From G963664835 sp963664835 (GTDB taxonomy: Bacteria > Chloroflexota > UBA6077 > FW602-bin22 > JBCLEL01): a stretch of 64,000 bases of DNA. This document shows positions 27,851-38,376 of this stretch, piece by piece (position 1 is the first letter of the stretch; the number at the start of each line of letters is the position of its first letter). The stretch lies in assembly GCA_963664835.2 (NCBI GenBank), contig CAXXUG010000009.1, forward strand, positions 6,578 to 70,577, given 5' to 3'. The notes below the pieces were generated by a model. The model did no database searches. It worked only from the letters and a program-made list of their open reading frames with translations, and was not told the DNA's origin. The translations under genes and the position numbers were made by a program.

Positions 27851-28915
27851 ATGACCCAGATCGAGAACGTGCAATCCGGCGCGCAAAGCCCGACGCAGCA
27901 GATCGCCCTAGGCGATCTCCCTGCCCGTTATCTCTGGTTGACCGGATTGGTGGCGGTCGGCGCCGTGCTGATAGTAAGCCTCCTGATTTGGGGTCCGGAA
28001 ATGGAGTTCCCCACTACCGTGTCTAGCTCCGAGGTTGAAACCACCAGAGGTGGCACCGTAACTCTGGATAGAACTGTGCGACAGGTAACCGGGGGCGCAA
28101 TTGACGATGCGGTTGAGTGGATGACGGTAGAGGGTAGCTGGTTGTTCGACGGAATCAGCGCGGCGATTACTCTTGCGCTGGTTCTTATTGAGAACGTCCT
28201 GAAATGGGTTCCATGGCCCGCCCTAATCGTAGGCCTCGCCCTCTTGTCCTTTGCGGTAGGGCGTTGGAGACTCCTGGCTTTCACCTCGCTTGCCCTGCTG
28301 TTTGTCGGCTTCATGGGACTTTGGGAGAACACCTTGGATACCATCGCCTTGATGGTGGTGGCGGTTGCTGTCGCCGTGTCAATTGGCCTCCCCTTGGGTG
28401 TCTTGGGTGCCCGTAACTACGTCGCGGACAACCTGATGCGCCCCATCCTGGACGGGATGCAGACTATGCCAAGCTTTGTTTACCTGCTTCCTGGCATCCT
28501 ATTCTTTGGCTTGGGAGAACCGGCCGGCATCTTCGCCACAATCATCTACGCGGTCCCTCCCGTAATCCGGCTGACCAACCTCGGCATTCGTCAAGTTTCT
28601 TCAGAAACTGTGGAAGCGGCCCGCGCTTTTGGAGCGTCTCCGATGCAGCTTCTGATGAAGGTCCAGATTCCGATGGCCTTGCCCACCATAATGGCCGGCG
28701 TCAACCAAACCACGATGATGGCGCTTGGAATGGTCACAATTGCCAGCATGGTGGCCGCCGGCGGTCTCGGCGACAATGTGCTGCGCGCGCTTCAAAAGAA
28801 CCAATCGGGCAACGGCGCAATTGCCGGGCTGGCAATCGTATTTCTGGCCATCATAATAGACCGCCTCACGCAGTCGGTGGCCAGAAACAGTAGACAGGCT
28901 TCGAGGTCAGCCTAG
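27851..28915 (+). CDS. proW: Glycine betaine/L-proline ABC transporter permease
   Basis: A protein of about 354 residues with several membrane segments, in the ProW/OpuAB family. The EAA loop reads EAARAFGASPMQLLMKVQIPMALPTIMAG, and NQTTMMALGMVTIASMVAAGGLG is the usual downstream helix. The periplasmic N-terminal part (SSEVETTRGGTVTL) is longer than in OpuAB and includes an extra helix region, as in ProW. GAGGAG overlaps the proV stop and serves as the ribosome binding site. Confidence 0.9.
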   Translation: MTQIENVQSGAQSPTQQIALGDLPARYLWLTGLVAVGAVLIVSLLIWGPEMEFPTTVSSSEVETTRGGTVTLDRTVRQVTGGAIDDAVEWMTVEGSWLFDGISAAITLALVLIENVLKWVPWPALIVGLALLSFAVGRWRLLAFTSLALLFVGFMGLWENTLDTIALMVVAVAVAVSIGLPLGVLGARNYVADNLMRPILDGMQTMPSFVYLLPGILFFGLGEPAGIFATIIYAVPPVIRLTNLGIRQVSSETVEAARAFGASPMQLLMKVQIPMALPTIMAGVNQTTMMALGMVTIASMVAAGGLGDNVLRALQKNQSGNGAIAGLAIVFLAIIIDRLTQSVARNSRQASRSA

Positions 28916-29016
28916 AAGCGGCAGATTACCCATACCTGCCCCTTTTATACTGAATCCTCGCCGAACGGTGTGATATTCTATGCTGCAACACGGACTATTC
29001 AATTAGGAGTGACAGA

Positions 29017-30052
29017 ATGACACAAGCCAGAAACAGGATATTCGCGCTGGTCGTCGCGACTGTCGTCATCATTGCGACAGTCGCATGCGCGCAGCTAATG
29101 GGGACTCAAGAAGAACCGAAACAGAAGCTCGTATTCAACGACCTTAACTGGAGCAGCGCCCAAGTCCAGAATCGCATCGCCCAGTACATCGTAGATAAGG
29201 GCTATGGCTATCCCACCGAAGTGGTTTTCGGCGCCACTCTACCTCTATTCCAAGGTCTCCGCCGTGGAGACAGCCATATCACCATGGAGATTTGGCTGCC
29301 CAACCAGGATGAAGCTTGGGAGGAAGCCCAGGCTGCCGGCGAAGTTGTCTCGGTCGGCCAAAGCCTGGGCAAAGATTGGCAGTCCGCCTTCGTCATCCCT
29401 GCCTACCTCCAGGAACAGTATCCGGAGCTCGACAGCATCGAAGATCTGAAGGACGAGAAGTACCAGACGCTGTTCGCAACCTCCGCAACCGGCGGCAAGG
29501 CGCGCTTGGTATCCTGCGTTATCGGTTGGGCCTGCGAAGAGGTTAACGCCGCACAAATCGAAGGCTACGGCCTCTCCGATTATGTCGAAGTCGTCAATCC
29601 TGGCGACGGGGCTGCCATGAACGCCGATCTTTATGGCGCTTATGAGAAGAAAGAGCCCTGGCTTGGTTATCAATGGGGCACCAACGACCCGGCACTGGTG
29701 CTCGACCTGGTACGTCTGGACGAACCCGAGTACTCCGACGAATGCTGGTTCACCACCAAGGCTTGCGCCTACGAAGACGCCACCATCCTGATTGCAGTTA
29801 ATCCAGACCTCCTCGCCGATGCCCCCGAAGTCGTAACGATGCTGAGGGGCCTGGGATTTCAACATTGATGTCTACAAGGAAGTTGCTGCTTGGCTCCAGG
29901 AAAACCCCGACGCCGATGCCAATGACGCCGCACTCTGGTGGCTGAATAGCAAAGTAGACATCTGGCAGGATTGGGTTACCGATGAAGCCGCCGAAGCTAT
30001 CAAGGCCGCTCTCGAAGCCAACGAAATCCCTGATGGCTGGCCAGAAGAATAG
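29017..30052 (+). CDS. proX: Glycine betaine/proline-binding protein (one frameshift)
   Basis: Lipoprotein signal peptide with a lipobox-like VACAQ at residues 21-25, then the OpuAC/ProX substrate-binding fold (FNDLNWSSAQVQNRIAQYIV, WLPNQDEAW, PLGYQWGT-like WLGYQWGTNDPA). As read the frame stops at 29868. Removing one T from TTT at 29857-29859 restores 60 more residues (DVYKEVAAWLQENPDADAND...) ending at 30052, for a normal 344-residue protein. The added tail has the typical ProX C-terminus, so this is one gene. It lies 100 bp after proW. Confidence 0.85.
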
Positions 30053-30113
30053 CCGGCGACACTCTTGCGTAAATGAATCAGTTGTTTATTTGAACCCAAT
30101 CGGAGGAGCATCG

Positions 30114-31536
30114 TTGAAGCGAAGGTTCACGAGACGTTCGGTATTGGCCGCATTGGGAGCTACTGCCGCTCTACCAGTTCTGGCCGCCTGCCAACCGCAG
30201 GTGGTCGAGGTCGAGAGAGTCCAGGTCGTCGAGAAAGAAGTGCCGATCGAGAGGGTCGTGACTCAGATCGTCGAGAAGGAAGTTGAGCGAGTAGTCACAG
30301 TTAAGGTCGATAACCCGGTCATAGTCGAGAAAGAGGTCGTTGTCGAGAGGGAAGTCGAAAAAGAGGTCGTCGTTGAGATGGAGGCTTTGCCTCCTCTGAT
30401 AATTGGACAGCTAAACGCGTTCACCGGCTCTCTATCGTACTTCGGCGTTTTCCCATCGCAACGGCGCGGCGCTGGCAGCCGACCACGTCAACCGCGCCGG
30501 CGGCATCGGTGGCGGCTCGGTAATCATTGTAAGCCGTGATACCGCCGTCAACCCGGTCCAGGGAGTCGACGCCGCCCGTGCCCTCGTCGATGTTGAGAAC
30601 GCGGTGGCAATCGTCGGTGCGCTGTCCAGCGGAGTTACCATCGCGGCAGCTCAGTCAGTCACGGTGCCAAAGGGACGTGTGCTGATTTCCCCCTCGTCCA
30701 CCTCTCCTGCAATTACGGTACTCGAGGATGACGACTTCTTGTTCCGAACGGTTGTTTCCGATGCCGCTCAGGGAGTTGTTCTCGGCCGCTTGGCCAATGA
30801 GGAGGGATACACAAGCGCCGGTGTCCTCTACATCAACAACGCTTATGGCGAGGGACTCGCTGAGCAATTCAAGGAGACCTTCACGTCGCTGGGCGGAACT
30901 GTAACCGCCATGGTCCCACACGAAGATGTCCAACCCACCTACACCTCCGAGTTGGAGAAGGCCACCGAGGGAGATCCGGACGTTCTCGTGACCATAAGCT
31001 ATCCCGGCCAGGCCGAGGTGTATCTCCGAGAATCGCTCGAGGGTGGATACTCGGACACCTTCCTCTTCGTCGACGGCGTGAAGTCTGCCGAGATGGTAGA
31101 AGTTGTCGGCTGGGACCTCCTCGAAGGCACATTGGGTACCGCGCCTGGCGCGCCGGACAGCCCCGCGCTCCGGGCATTCCTGGCCTCATATGCTGACTCC
31201 TATGCAGTGCCGCCCGAGCACCCATTCATCGCCGAGACCTACGATGCCGTTGCGCTGATTGCGTTGGCGGCGGCCAAGGCCGGCACGACTACTGACCCCG
31301 TCGCGCTGCGCGACGCGATACGTGACGTTGCCAATCCTCCCGGCGAAGTCGTCGGCCCCGGCCTCGAGGGCATCGGAAGGGCGTTGGCTCTGCTGGCCGC
31401 CGGCAGGGATATCAACTACGAGGGCGCCGCCGGCCCCGTGGACTTAGATGAAAACGGCGATGTCGCCGCACCCATCGAGATTTGGAAGGTCGAGGGAGGC
31501 GAGATCAAGTCCACAGGCAGGTTCGAGCTCCCCTAG
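30114..31536 (+). CDS. Branched-chain amino acid-type substrate-binding lipoprotein (one frameshift)
   Basis: TTG start with GGAGGA 6 nt upstream. The N-terminus combines TRRSVLAALG, which could engage Tat, with the lipobox LAAC. A stalk of about 60 residues follows, made almost only of Val, Glu, Lys and Arg (VVEKEV-type repeats), then a periplasmic binding fold of the LivJ/ANF type (LIIGQLNAFTGSLSYFG, VNPVQGVDAARALV, GALSSGVTIAAA). Removing one base from the run at 30447-30454 joins the two parts into a 473-residue protein. Its likely partners are the LivMHFG genes on the opposite strand, which converge on it. Confidence 0.85.
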
Positions 31537-31837
31537 CCAGCATCGCAAGGGCAGCGGCGTCGGCCCAGCTTCGGCGATCGTGCCGCTGCCGCCGTTCCTC
31601 TTTAATACCTCCGCACAACGACGCCGCAGTGGCATGCCTCCGTTAGGGAGAACAACTCCGAGCAGCAAAACGTCCACATTTCCGTAGGGGCGAATCGCCC
31701 GAGGAGTGTGGCAACCGCCTACCACCTTTGGCCAGGGTGGCAAAACGATTGTTCCAACCCCCACTTCGTCATTTGTATGTTGTAAATGCCTCACAAACGA
31801 GGCCAACTTGCGGGGTATGGGTGGAGAGGTGGGGATA
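31537..31837. other. Intergenic stretch after the SBP gene
   Basis: No supported gene or RNA. It leads into the repeat cluster at 31838. Confidence 0.35.
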
Positions 31838-32262
31838 GGAAATGTAGCGCGGTCGAAGACTAGCGAGGCGAGGGGCTAGTCGCCCGCTCGGGGTCGGCGT
31901 GGAGGTGCGGCAGAATCCACAGTGCCGGATCGTAGACCGATGGTCGATAGCGGAACGACAAGATGTAGCGCGGGGGCTTGTCCCCCGCTCCGGGTCGGGT
32001 TGGGGGTGTGGCGGAATTCACGGTGCCGATTGGCGGTGCCAAACCACAGCTACGGCTCTCCACGAACGAAATCCGCTGAATCGTAGACCGATGGTCGATA
32101 GCGGAACGACAAAATGTAGCGCGGTCGAAGACTACGCGAGGCGAGGGGCTAGTCCCCCGCTCGGGTCGTGGTGGATGTGTGGCAGAATCCACAGTGCCGA
32201 TTCGCAGTACTAAACCACACAAATACGGCTGGACATACCTTGGCGCGCCGGTACCCCAATTC
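31838..32262. repeat. Cluster of module-B hairpins and associated repeats
   Basis: Three module-B copies, long forms at about 31841-31893 and 32113-32163, and a short form at 31964-31990. Between them a 31-bp string (31929-31959) recurs at 32081-32111, and GCAGAATCCACAGTGCCG occurs at 31912 and 32183. The unit length is roughly 150 bp. This fills the convergent space between the binding protein gene and livM. Confidence 0.75.
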
Positions 32263-32382
32263 GTCATTTTTATGTTGAGAATGCCTCACAAATGGGGCCA
32301 ATGGCGCTTGGATACTCCAATAGCCGGCACCCCCAACATCCTTTCCCTAATGTGCCGGCCGCCACCCGCCCATGCGCGATTG

Positions 32383-33369
32383 CTACGTCTGCCCCGTTGC
32401 CCTCGCCCTCCGTCGCTCCTCGCCCAGTATCCCACCGGGCCTCAAGAGCATCACCGCAACGATCAGCGCGCCGATCATGAAGAGCCGAAAGTCTGGGTTC
32501 GAGAACACGCCCGGCAGGAACTGCGTCCCAGACCAGATTCCCCAGACGACGAACGCTCCGAGGATCGCACCCAAATTACTGCCGGCGCCTCCTATCATCA
32601 ACATGGCCCATATGACAAATGTCGCCAAAAGTGGATCGAATGTGAGAGGCGAAAGAAACCGAACGTGATGGGCGAACAGCGCGCCGCCAATCCCCATGAT
32701 GATCGCTCCCAGTACAAACGACTGAAGCTTGAACTTGAACACGTTCTTGCCGCTGGCCTCGGCGGCGGTCTCATCCTCGCGTATCGCCCGCAGCACTCGG
32801 CCCCATGGCGATCTGATCGCCGTTTGCACTGCCAGGAATAACACCGCCAAGACCACCAGCACGACCACCATGTACAGGTAGTCGTACCTGTCCGGCGATA
32901 CCCACTCGCCCAGAAACTTCGGAATTCTGTACAGCCCCTTCGATCCGTTTGCCACCCACTTCTCGTTGAGAAAGAACAGCCGGACGCTCTCGGCGATACC
33001 CAGCGTTGCTATCGCCAGGTAGTCGTCCCGCAAACGCAGAGTCACGTAACCTATAACGAGCGCGATCGCCCCGCATACCGCGCCGGCTGCTGCCAACCCC
33101 ATGCCGAACCACAGATCAACTCCCAGGTCCAGGAACCCAACCTCGGCCAGGTTCCCGCCGAACACGAACTCCTCGAACAGCGCGGCGTCCGGGGGCTGGG
33201 TGGTCAGGATCGCCGAGGTGTAGGCGCCCACGGCGAAGAAGCCGGCTATGCCTATGTTGAATAATCCGGTATAGCCCCATTGAACGTTCAACCCAAGCGC
33301 GAACACCGAGTAGATACCTGCCATGACGACGAAGCCGGCTGCGAAGCTGGCGAAATTGCCTAGATCCAT
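32383..33369 (-). CDS. livM: Branched-chain amino acid ABC transporter permease LivM
   Basis: A 328-residue permease with about eight membrane segments and the LivM signature GLNVQWGYTGLFNIGIAGFFAVGAYTSA, plus the loop GRVLRAIREDETAAEASGKNV that contacts the ATPases. It forms the membrane channel with LivH for uptake of branched-chain amino acids, amides or urea; substrate cannot be told from permeases. Last gene of a livG-livF-livH-livM operon; it begins 13 bp after livH. Confidence 0.9.
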   Translation of the reverse strand: MDLGNFASFAAGFVVMAGIYSVFALGLNVQWGYTGLFNIGIAGFFAVGAYTSAILTTQPPDAALFEEFVFGGNLAEVGFLDLGVDLWFGMGLAAAGAVCGAIALVIGYVTLRLRDDYLAIATLGIAESVRLFFLNEKWVANGSKGLYRIPKFLGEWVSPDRYDYLYMVVVLVVLAVLFLAVQTAIRSPWGRVLRAIREDETAAEASGKNVFKFKLQSFVLGAIIMGIGGALFAHHVRFLSPLTFDPLLATFVIWAMLMIGGAGSNLGAILGAFVVWGIWSGTQFLPGVFSNPDFRLFMIGALIVAVMLLRPGGILGEERRRARATGQT

Positions 33370-33382
33370 CTGTGCCCAACCT

Positions 33383-34405
33383 TCACTTGGCCCCTCCCAG
33401 TATGCCCCGCGGTCTCGCTAGCAGCATTGCGATCATTATGAAGAAGGCGACAGCAGGCTTGTAGCTGGGGTTGATCCACTGGGTCGAGACCTCCGACGTG
33501 ACCCCTATGATGAACGCCCCGACCAGCACTCCGTAGGGATTGCCTATGCCTCCCAGGACCACCGCGGCAAAGAGCGGGATCAGGAATTTCCAACCCATGA
33601 TCGGAAGGAGTTGTGCCTGGGAGACCGCCAGCAATATTCCCGCCGTCGCGGCCAGCGCGCCGGCAATCGCCCAGGTCCACCAAATGACTCGTTGGGTATC
33701 GATACCGGTTACTAGGGCCAGATCGGGATTGTCCGCGGTCGCCCTCATCGCTTTACCCATCTTCGTGCGGCTTAGCAGGACGTAGATTCCTACCACGAGG
33801 ACTACCGTGACGATCGCGATGAAAGTGCTGTCCGGCGGAACTCTTACCTCCATCGGAAGGTGGAAGACTTGACGCGATTCCCGGGGATACTGCAGCGTAT
33901 CTCCGCCCCAAATCATCTGAATCACGCCCCGCAGGGCGATGGCTATTCCAAGGGAAGTCATACCGATTACGGTCGTGTTGACCTGGCGGTCTCTGAGCCT
34001 CCGGTATACCAATAGGTCCAGAGCGATCGCGCCGGCCGCGACCGCCACTGCCGCCAGGGGCAGGGCAATGAGCAGCGGATACCCGAAAGTAAACGGTCCC
34101 AGCCCCTGGTCCTGCACTCCCAGAACCGGCAGCACGTCTTGAATCAGGAAGTATGTTAGATAGGCGCCCATGGCCATGTAGTCCCCGTGGGCGACGTTGG
34201 GGAAGTTCATAATGCCATAGACCAGGGTCAAACCAATGGCCCCGAGCGCGATTATGGCGCCGAGGAAGAGGCCGTTGACTACCAACCCCATCTTCACGAA
34301 GGGAAGCAGTCCGATCCCAATTGCGGCTGCTACTATGAAGGCGATCGTGTGGCCCGGCGTCCACTCCAGCCCGATTCGTCTTGCTATGGTGTTAGTCATG
34401 GCCAC
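33383..34405 (-). CDS. livH: Branched-chain amino acid ABC transporter permease LivH
   Basis: A 340-residue multi-pass protein. LTLVYGIMNFPNVAHGDYMAMGAYL near residue 60 is the LivH signature, and GKAMRATADNPDLALVTGIDTQRV is the cytoplasmic coupling loop. The C-terminal ...LLARPRGILG is also typical. It pairs with LivM. Confidence 0.9.
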   Translation of the reverse strand: MAMTNTIARRIGLEWTPGHTIAFIVAAAIGIGLLPFVKMGLVVNGLFLGAIIALGAIGLTLVYGIMNFPNVAHGDYMAMGAYLTYFLIQDVLPVLGVQDQGLGPFTFGYPLLIALPLAAVAVAAGAIALDLLVYRRLRDRQVNTTVIGMTSLGIAIALRGVIQMIWGGDTLQYPRESRQVFHLPMEVRVPPDSTFIAIVTVVLVVGIYVLLSRTKMGKAMRATADNPDLALVTGIDTQRVIWWTWAIAGALAATAGILLAVSQAQLLPIMGWKFLIPLFAAVVLGGIGNPYGVLVGAFIIGVTSEVSTQWINPSYKPAVAFFIMIAMLLARPRGILGGAK

Positions 34406-34512
34406 TGGCCGTTCCGGGAAACGGAACGATTCTCGGTCCTATCCCTGTCAAGTGGCGGTTGAATTCCGTTGCGGAGCACACGTGCGTCCGGTTTACCGTG
34501 TACAGGATGCGC

Positions 34513-35217
34513 TTATCCTCCCAGATACAGTCGGGCCACGTCCGGGTTGCCCAGCAGGGCCGTTCCCGCGTCCTCTAATCGATTCTCGCCCCCCGCGAGA
34601 ACGTATCCCCTGTCCGACATCCGTAACGCCTCTCGCGCGTTCTGTTCGACCAGCAGGATTGTTACGCCGGCCGCGTTGATTTCCTCGATTCGTTTGAATA
34701 CAGACTCCCTGACCGCTGGGGATAACCCGGCCGAGGGCTCGTCCAGCAGGAGTAGCACCGGGTCGACCATCAACGCCCGCGCGATGGCCAGCATCTGCCG
34801 CTGGCCTCCCGAGAGATTGCCCGCCTTCTGGTTCGGGCGCGCCGCGAGGTCCGGAAATATCCGGAACATCTCCTCGATCCGCTCACCGTAGTCGTCGTTG
34901 CGAACAAAGGCTCCCATGTCCAGGTTCTCCCGAATCGTCAATGAGGGGAAGACATTCGCGCTCTGTGGGACGTAGCACAGGCCGGCACGAACGACCTGCT
35001 CAGGTCTGTGAGTGGATATGTCCTGGTCACGAAAGACGACGCTGCCTCCTTTGATCCGCACTAGTCCAACGACGGACTTCATGAACGTGGACTTCCCGCA
35101 GCCGTTCGGTCCGATTATGGTTACGATCTCCCCTTCGCCCACGGATATGGAAACGCCGTGAAGAATCTCTGTATCCCCGTATCCGGCTATCACGCCGGCA
35201 GCCTCAAGCAGCGCCAC
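34513..35217 (-). CDS. livF: Branched-chain amino acid ABC transporter ATP-binding protein LivF
   Basis: A 234-residue ATPase with Walker A GPNGCGKST, LSGGQRQMLAIARALM signature and LLLDEPSAGLSP Walker B, followed by the H-loop region ILLVEQNAREAL. The short C-terminus and YVLAGGENRLEDAGTALLGNPDVARLYLGG ending fit LivF. The GTG start overlaps livG by 14 bp. Confidence 0.9.
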   Translation of the reverse strand: MALLEAAGVIAGYGDTEILHGVSISVGEGEIVTIIGPNGCGKSTFMKSVVGLVRIKGGSVVFRDQDISTHRPEQVVRAGLCYVPQSANVFPSLTIRENLDMGAFVRNDDYGERIEEMFRIFPDLAARPNQKAGNLSGGQRQMLAIARALMVDPVLLLLDEPSAGLSPAVRESVFKRIEEINAAGVTILLVEQNAREALRMSDRGYVLAGGENRLEDAGTALLGNPDVARLYLGG

Positions 35218-36025
35218 CGGCCCGTCCTCCGAGGTATGACTCCAATACTTGAGGGTTTCTTCGTATCTCTTGTGGCGGCCCTTCAGCGATAACTGTGCCG
35301 TTGGACATGACGATGACCGGATTGCACAGCCGCATAACCAACTCCATGTCGTGCTCGATGAGCAGGAAAGTAACTCCGTGCTCGACGCTCACCCGTCTGA
35401 TGTTGTCCGCCAACTTGCTGAGAAGAGTCCGGTTGACGCCGGCGCCGGGTTCGTCAAGGAGGACCATCTTGGGCCCAGCCATCAGGGTTCGGGCCAGCTC
35501 GAGCAGCTTCTTCTGGCCGGTCGACAGGTTGCCGGCGTATTCGTTCACCAGATGGGACAGGCTGACAAACTCCAGCACTTCTAAGGCTCTGGCTTCAATC
35601 CGGCGTTCCTCACGGGCGACTCTCCATGGCAGCAGCCAGGACGCCCAGACGTGCTCTCCCGTTTGGCCTCCCGGAACCAGCATCAGGTTCTCCAGGACCG
35701 TCATGCGCTTCATCTCCCTCGGGATCTGGAATGTGCGCATCAGGCCCAGGCCAAATGTCTGGTGCATCTTCATACCATCGATGGCTCGGCCGTCGAAGAC
35801 TATTCTCCCCGCGGTCGGCGTCAGCGCTCCCGAGACGAGGTTGAACAGCGTCGTCTTGCCGGCGCCGTTTGGCCCGATCAGGCCGGTAATAGTGCCGGGC
35901 ATCACCTGCAAGGAACAGTGGTCAACCGCCCGGACCCCGCCGAAGTCCTTTACCACGTCACGCACCTGAAGAATGGGCGTTACTACTTTCGAACTGGGAA
36001 GTTTATATTCGTGTTGCACCGACAT
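35204..36025 (-). CDS. livG: Branched-chain amino acid ABC transporter ATP-binding protein LivG
   Basis: A 273-residue ATPase. Walker A GPNGAGKTT, LivG-type QIPREMKRMTVLENLML insert, LSTGQKKLLELARTLM signature, VLLDEPGAGVNRTL Walker B and LLIEHDMELVMRLC H-loop are present. First gene of the liv operon. Confidence 0.9.
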   Translation of the reverse strand: MSVQHEYKLPSSKVVTPILQVRDVVKDFGGVRAVDHCSLQVMPGTITGLIGPNGAGKTTLFNLVSGALTPTAGRIVFDGRAIDGMKMHQTFGLGLMRTFQIPREMKRMTVLENLMLVPGGQTGEHVWASWLLPWRVAREERRIEARALEVLEFVSLSHLVNEYAGNLSTGQKKLLELARTLMAGPKMVLLDEPGAGVNRTLLSKLADNIRRVSVEHGVTFLLIEHDMELVMRLCNPVIVMSNGTVIAEGPPQEIRRNPQVLESYLGGRAGGAA

Positions 36026-36440
36026 TATGGAAGAGTACCTGCTCCGCAGCCAGCATCACGGTTTCATAGTCGAAGCGCCGTTTGGCCATTGAGTATAAGG
36101 CACACCGGCAAACTCACGTGTGGAGTCAGTTGAGAAGCCGCCCGACGCCGAGCGACGCCCACCACCTCACTGTAGCAGTTCACGGAGGCTCCCCTTCGCG
36201 ACAAATGGGAGAGAATAATCTCACCTGCCGCGTGTTTATGTCAATATACTCATCGAACAGGAGCTTCCGATCGTCACTCCCGCTTACGAACTCCAACCGG
36301 GATACCTCCATCTTGTTCCACACGAGGATCACGCGTCGACTTGGTACGAATTGGTGTTACGCGGCCTTGAGTGTCTCCCATTCCATGGCTCCCGCACTGG
36401 TGTTTCCGCCCCTCCATTTGTCATCGGTACGAAAATGGCC
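36026..36440. other. Intergenic stretch upstream of livG
   Basis: No supported gene. It should hold the livG promoter, but I could not single out a convincing one. The repeat cluster starts at about 36440. Confidence 0.35.
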
Positions 36441-37065
36441 GGACGAGCTAACTTCCTCTAACTGGGACTTCGTTTCCAGCCGGAAGAGGACATTGTAGGG
36501 CTGGGGCTTGTCCCCAGCCGCAGGCAGGTCAGTAGCCGAGCCTAGTTCCGAATCACCGTAGGGAAGTCCGGCCAACCAGCACCCTGATTTTTCCATACCT
36601 TGGTGTGCCGGCCCCTGCCGGCATGAGCGATTAGTACGAAAGCATGTCCCCGGACCCCGATCCGGGATGATATTTCGCCGCCCCGAAAGTGCCCGCATAC
36701 GATGGCTCCCGCACTCGTCAATATGGCCTCCCAACCGTCACTCCGGCGAAAGCCGGAGTCCACAGGGGCGGGGATTGGAAATGTAGCGCGGTCGAAGACT
36801 ACGCGAGGCGAGGGGCTTGTCCCCCGCTCCCGGCAGACCGGCAACCAACCCTGGTCCCAAGCCACCGTATAGAAGCCACGCCAACCGTTGCCCGGATTTT
36901 CGTCCCTTAGTGTGACAGCCCTCCCAACCGTCACTCCGGCGAAAGCCGGAGTCCACAGGGGATGGGAGGGGATTGTGGCGCCGGGGCTTGTTCTCAGCTT
37001 GGGGAGCGGCCATCGCAAGGCCATCGTAATTCCGGCGAAGGCCGGAATCCAGGGGATTGGAGGCG
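36440..37065. repeat. Cluster of palindromic repeat modules
   Basis: Module D (GCTAACTTCCTCTAACT) at 36446, a module-B relative (GGCTGGGGCTTGTCCCCAGCC) at 36501-36521, module C at 36594-36645, module A hairpins at 36740-36759, 36933-36952 and 37029-37048, and a long module B at 36781-36832. No coding sequence. Confidence 0.75.
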
Positions 37066-37334
37066 CCGTGACTCCCACCGGCGTCTCACCAACCACCAAC
37101 ATCACCGTAGGAGCGGGGCGCGCCGAACCATCTAGTCCAACTAATTCCACTTCCGGGGCACATTAGGGCGAAATTCAGGATCTTAATTGCCTCCCCAAGG
37201 ACGACCCTCGGAACGAGTAATTGATCAAGATCTCGTCACTCTAGGGCGCCACATTGGCACTTAGAACAGTGTGTTCAGGTCATACAATCGCGATTGGAGC
37301 GTCTTCGCCCAGCGCCTCTACCTCGTAGGGACAA

Positions 37335-37344
37335 CGCATGCGTC
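37335..37344. repeat. Target-site duplication, left
   Basis: CGCATGCGTC directly abuts the left end of the MITE-like element and is repeated exactly at 37691-37700. Confidence 0.7.
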
Positions 37345-37690
37345 CATTCGCTCCAACTAATTCGTACGGTCGGCCATGAGGAAGGGGCCAATGTAGGGCG
37401 GGGGCTTGTCCCCCGCCTGGGGCGGCCGGCGGTTCGTGAGATGCAGGCGTTGTGTTGGCCGGCAGGTGTTCGTCGCCGGCGCGTTGCGTTGGTTGGTGGG
37501 AAGTTTATCGCTGCTACGCCTCTGGATTTCCTAGTTGGTTTACCTCATGCGCCCCCCAATTACGCCACATTGTCGGACGTGAGTAAGGAGAGAAATACAT
37601 TGGCCCTCATTCGCACCCCTCGATACGCTAACCGCAAAATGCTCCAGACGCACCGCAAACACCCTGAAACCCAATTAGTTGGAGCAGATG
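37345..37690. mobile_element. MITE-like element, copy 2, with target-site duplication
   Basis: A 346-bp element almost identical to 19037-19381 and in the same orientation. Its 18-bp imperfect terminal inverted repeats are flanked on both sides by the 10-bp direct repeat CGCATGCGTC, which fixes the element ends exactly. It encodes no transposase. The few differences between the copies (for example GTTTCG/GTTGCG near 19178 and 37484) suggest recent movement. Confidence 0.85.
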
Positions 37691-37700
37691 CGCATGCGTC
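37691..37700. repeat. Target-site duplication, right
   Basis: Exact copy of 37335-37344, abutting the right end of the element. Confidence 0.7.
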
Positions 37701-38376
37701 GCCCTTGGGGCGGGGCTCTCCCGCACCGCAGACTTCCTGAAGCCGGCCGCCCGATTCGTAAATCCGGCAACCCACTTCGTCATTTATGTGAAGAGGGTTC
37801 CCCAGCTAACTTCTTCTAACTCACTCTCGTTTCTAGCCCGAAAAGAAGAATGTAGCGCCGGGACGCGTCTTTCGCTAACAGTCCCCGTCGCCGGTAATCC
37901 GGATGCCAGTACCCATCCGGTTTTGGCGCGAAAGGGCGCCTCCTACCCCGAACCAGGATGCTGGGCCCCCTGTCGTCACACCCGCCAGCCAATGGAGGGT
38001 CCAACCCTGGCCGGCCGACAAGAATTCCTGCAAACTGAACATGTGTACGATAACTTCGCAAGTTGGTTAGCTTTAGAATCGTGGCCAATTCCGCCCTCAA
38101 TGGCAATCCATGGCGGCCAGGTGCGAACCAAAAAATGCAAAACAAACAGGTGCTGGAACCACCGCAGTGCGGATCGTGAGACTTATGGGCTTAGCCAAGC
38201 CAATTCCGAAAAACCTATTTTTGCAAAACAAATGTCGTCCGATCGACGGTGTTCAGTTGCCGATTTGTTCCCCGCAAACGTCGTCGGGGTATGCACTTGA
38301 CAAAGAAGTATGGGCGTTTGATTCTAGGGCTTGTCTAACCCGGTAGGCCCGCCAAGTTTCGAGTAGAGGTGCAATC
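37701..38376. other. Intergenic stretch with a module D/B repeat pair
   Basis: Module D at about 37802-37840 is followed by a degenerate module B (AATGTAGCGCCGGGACG, 37849-37865). The rest (37870-38376) shows no gene that I can support. Confidence 0.4.
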
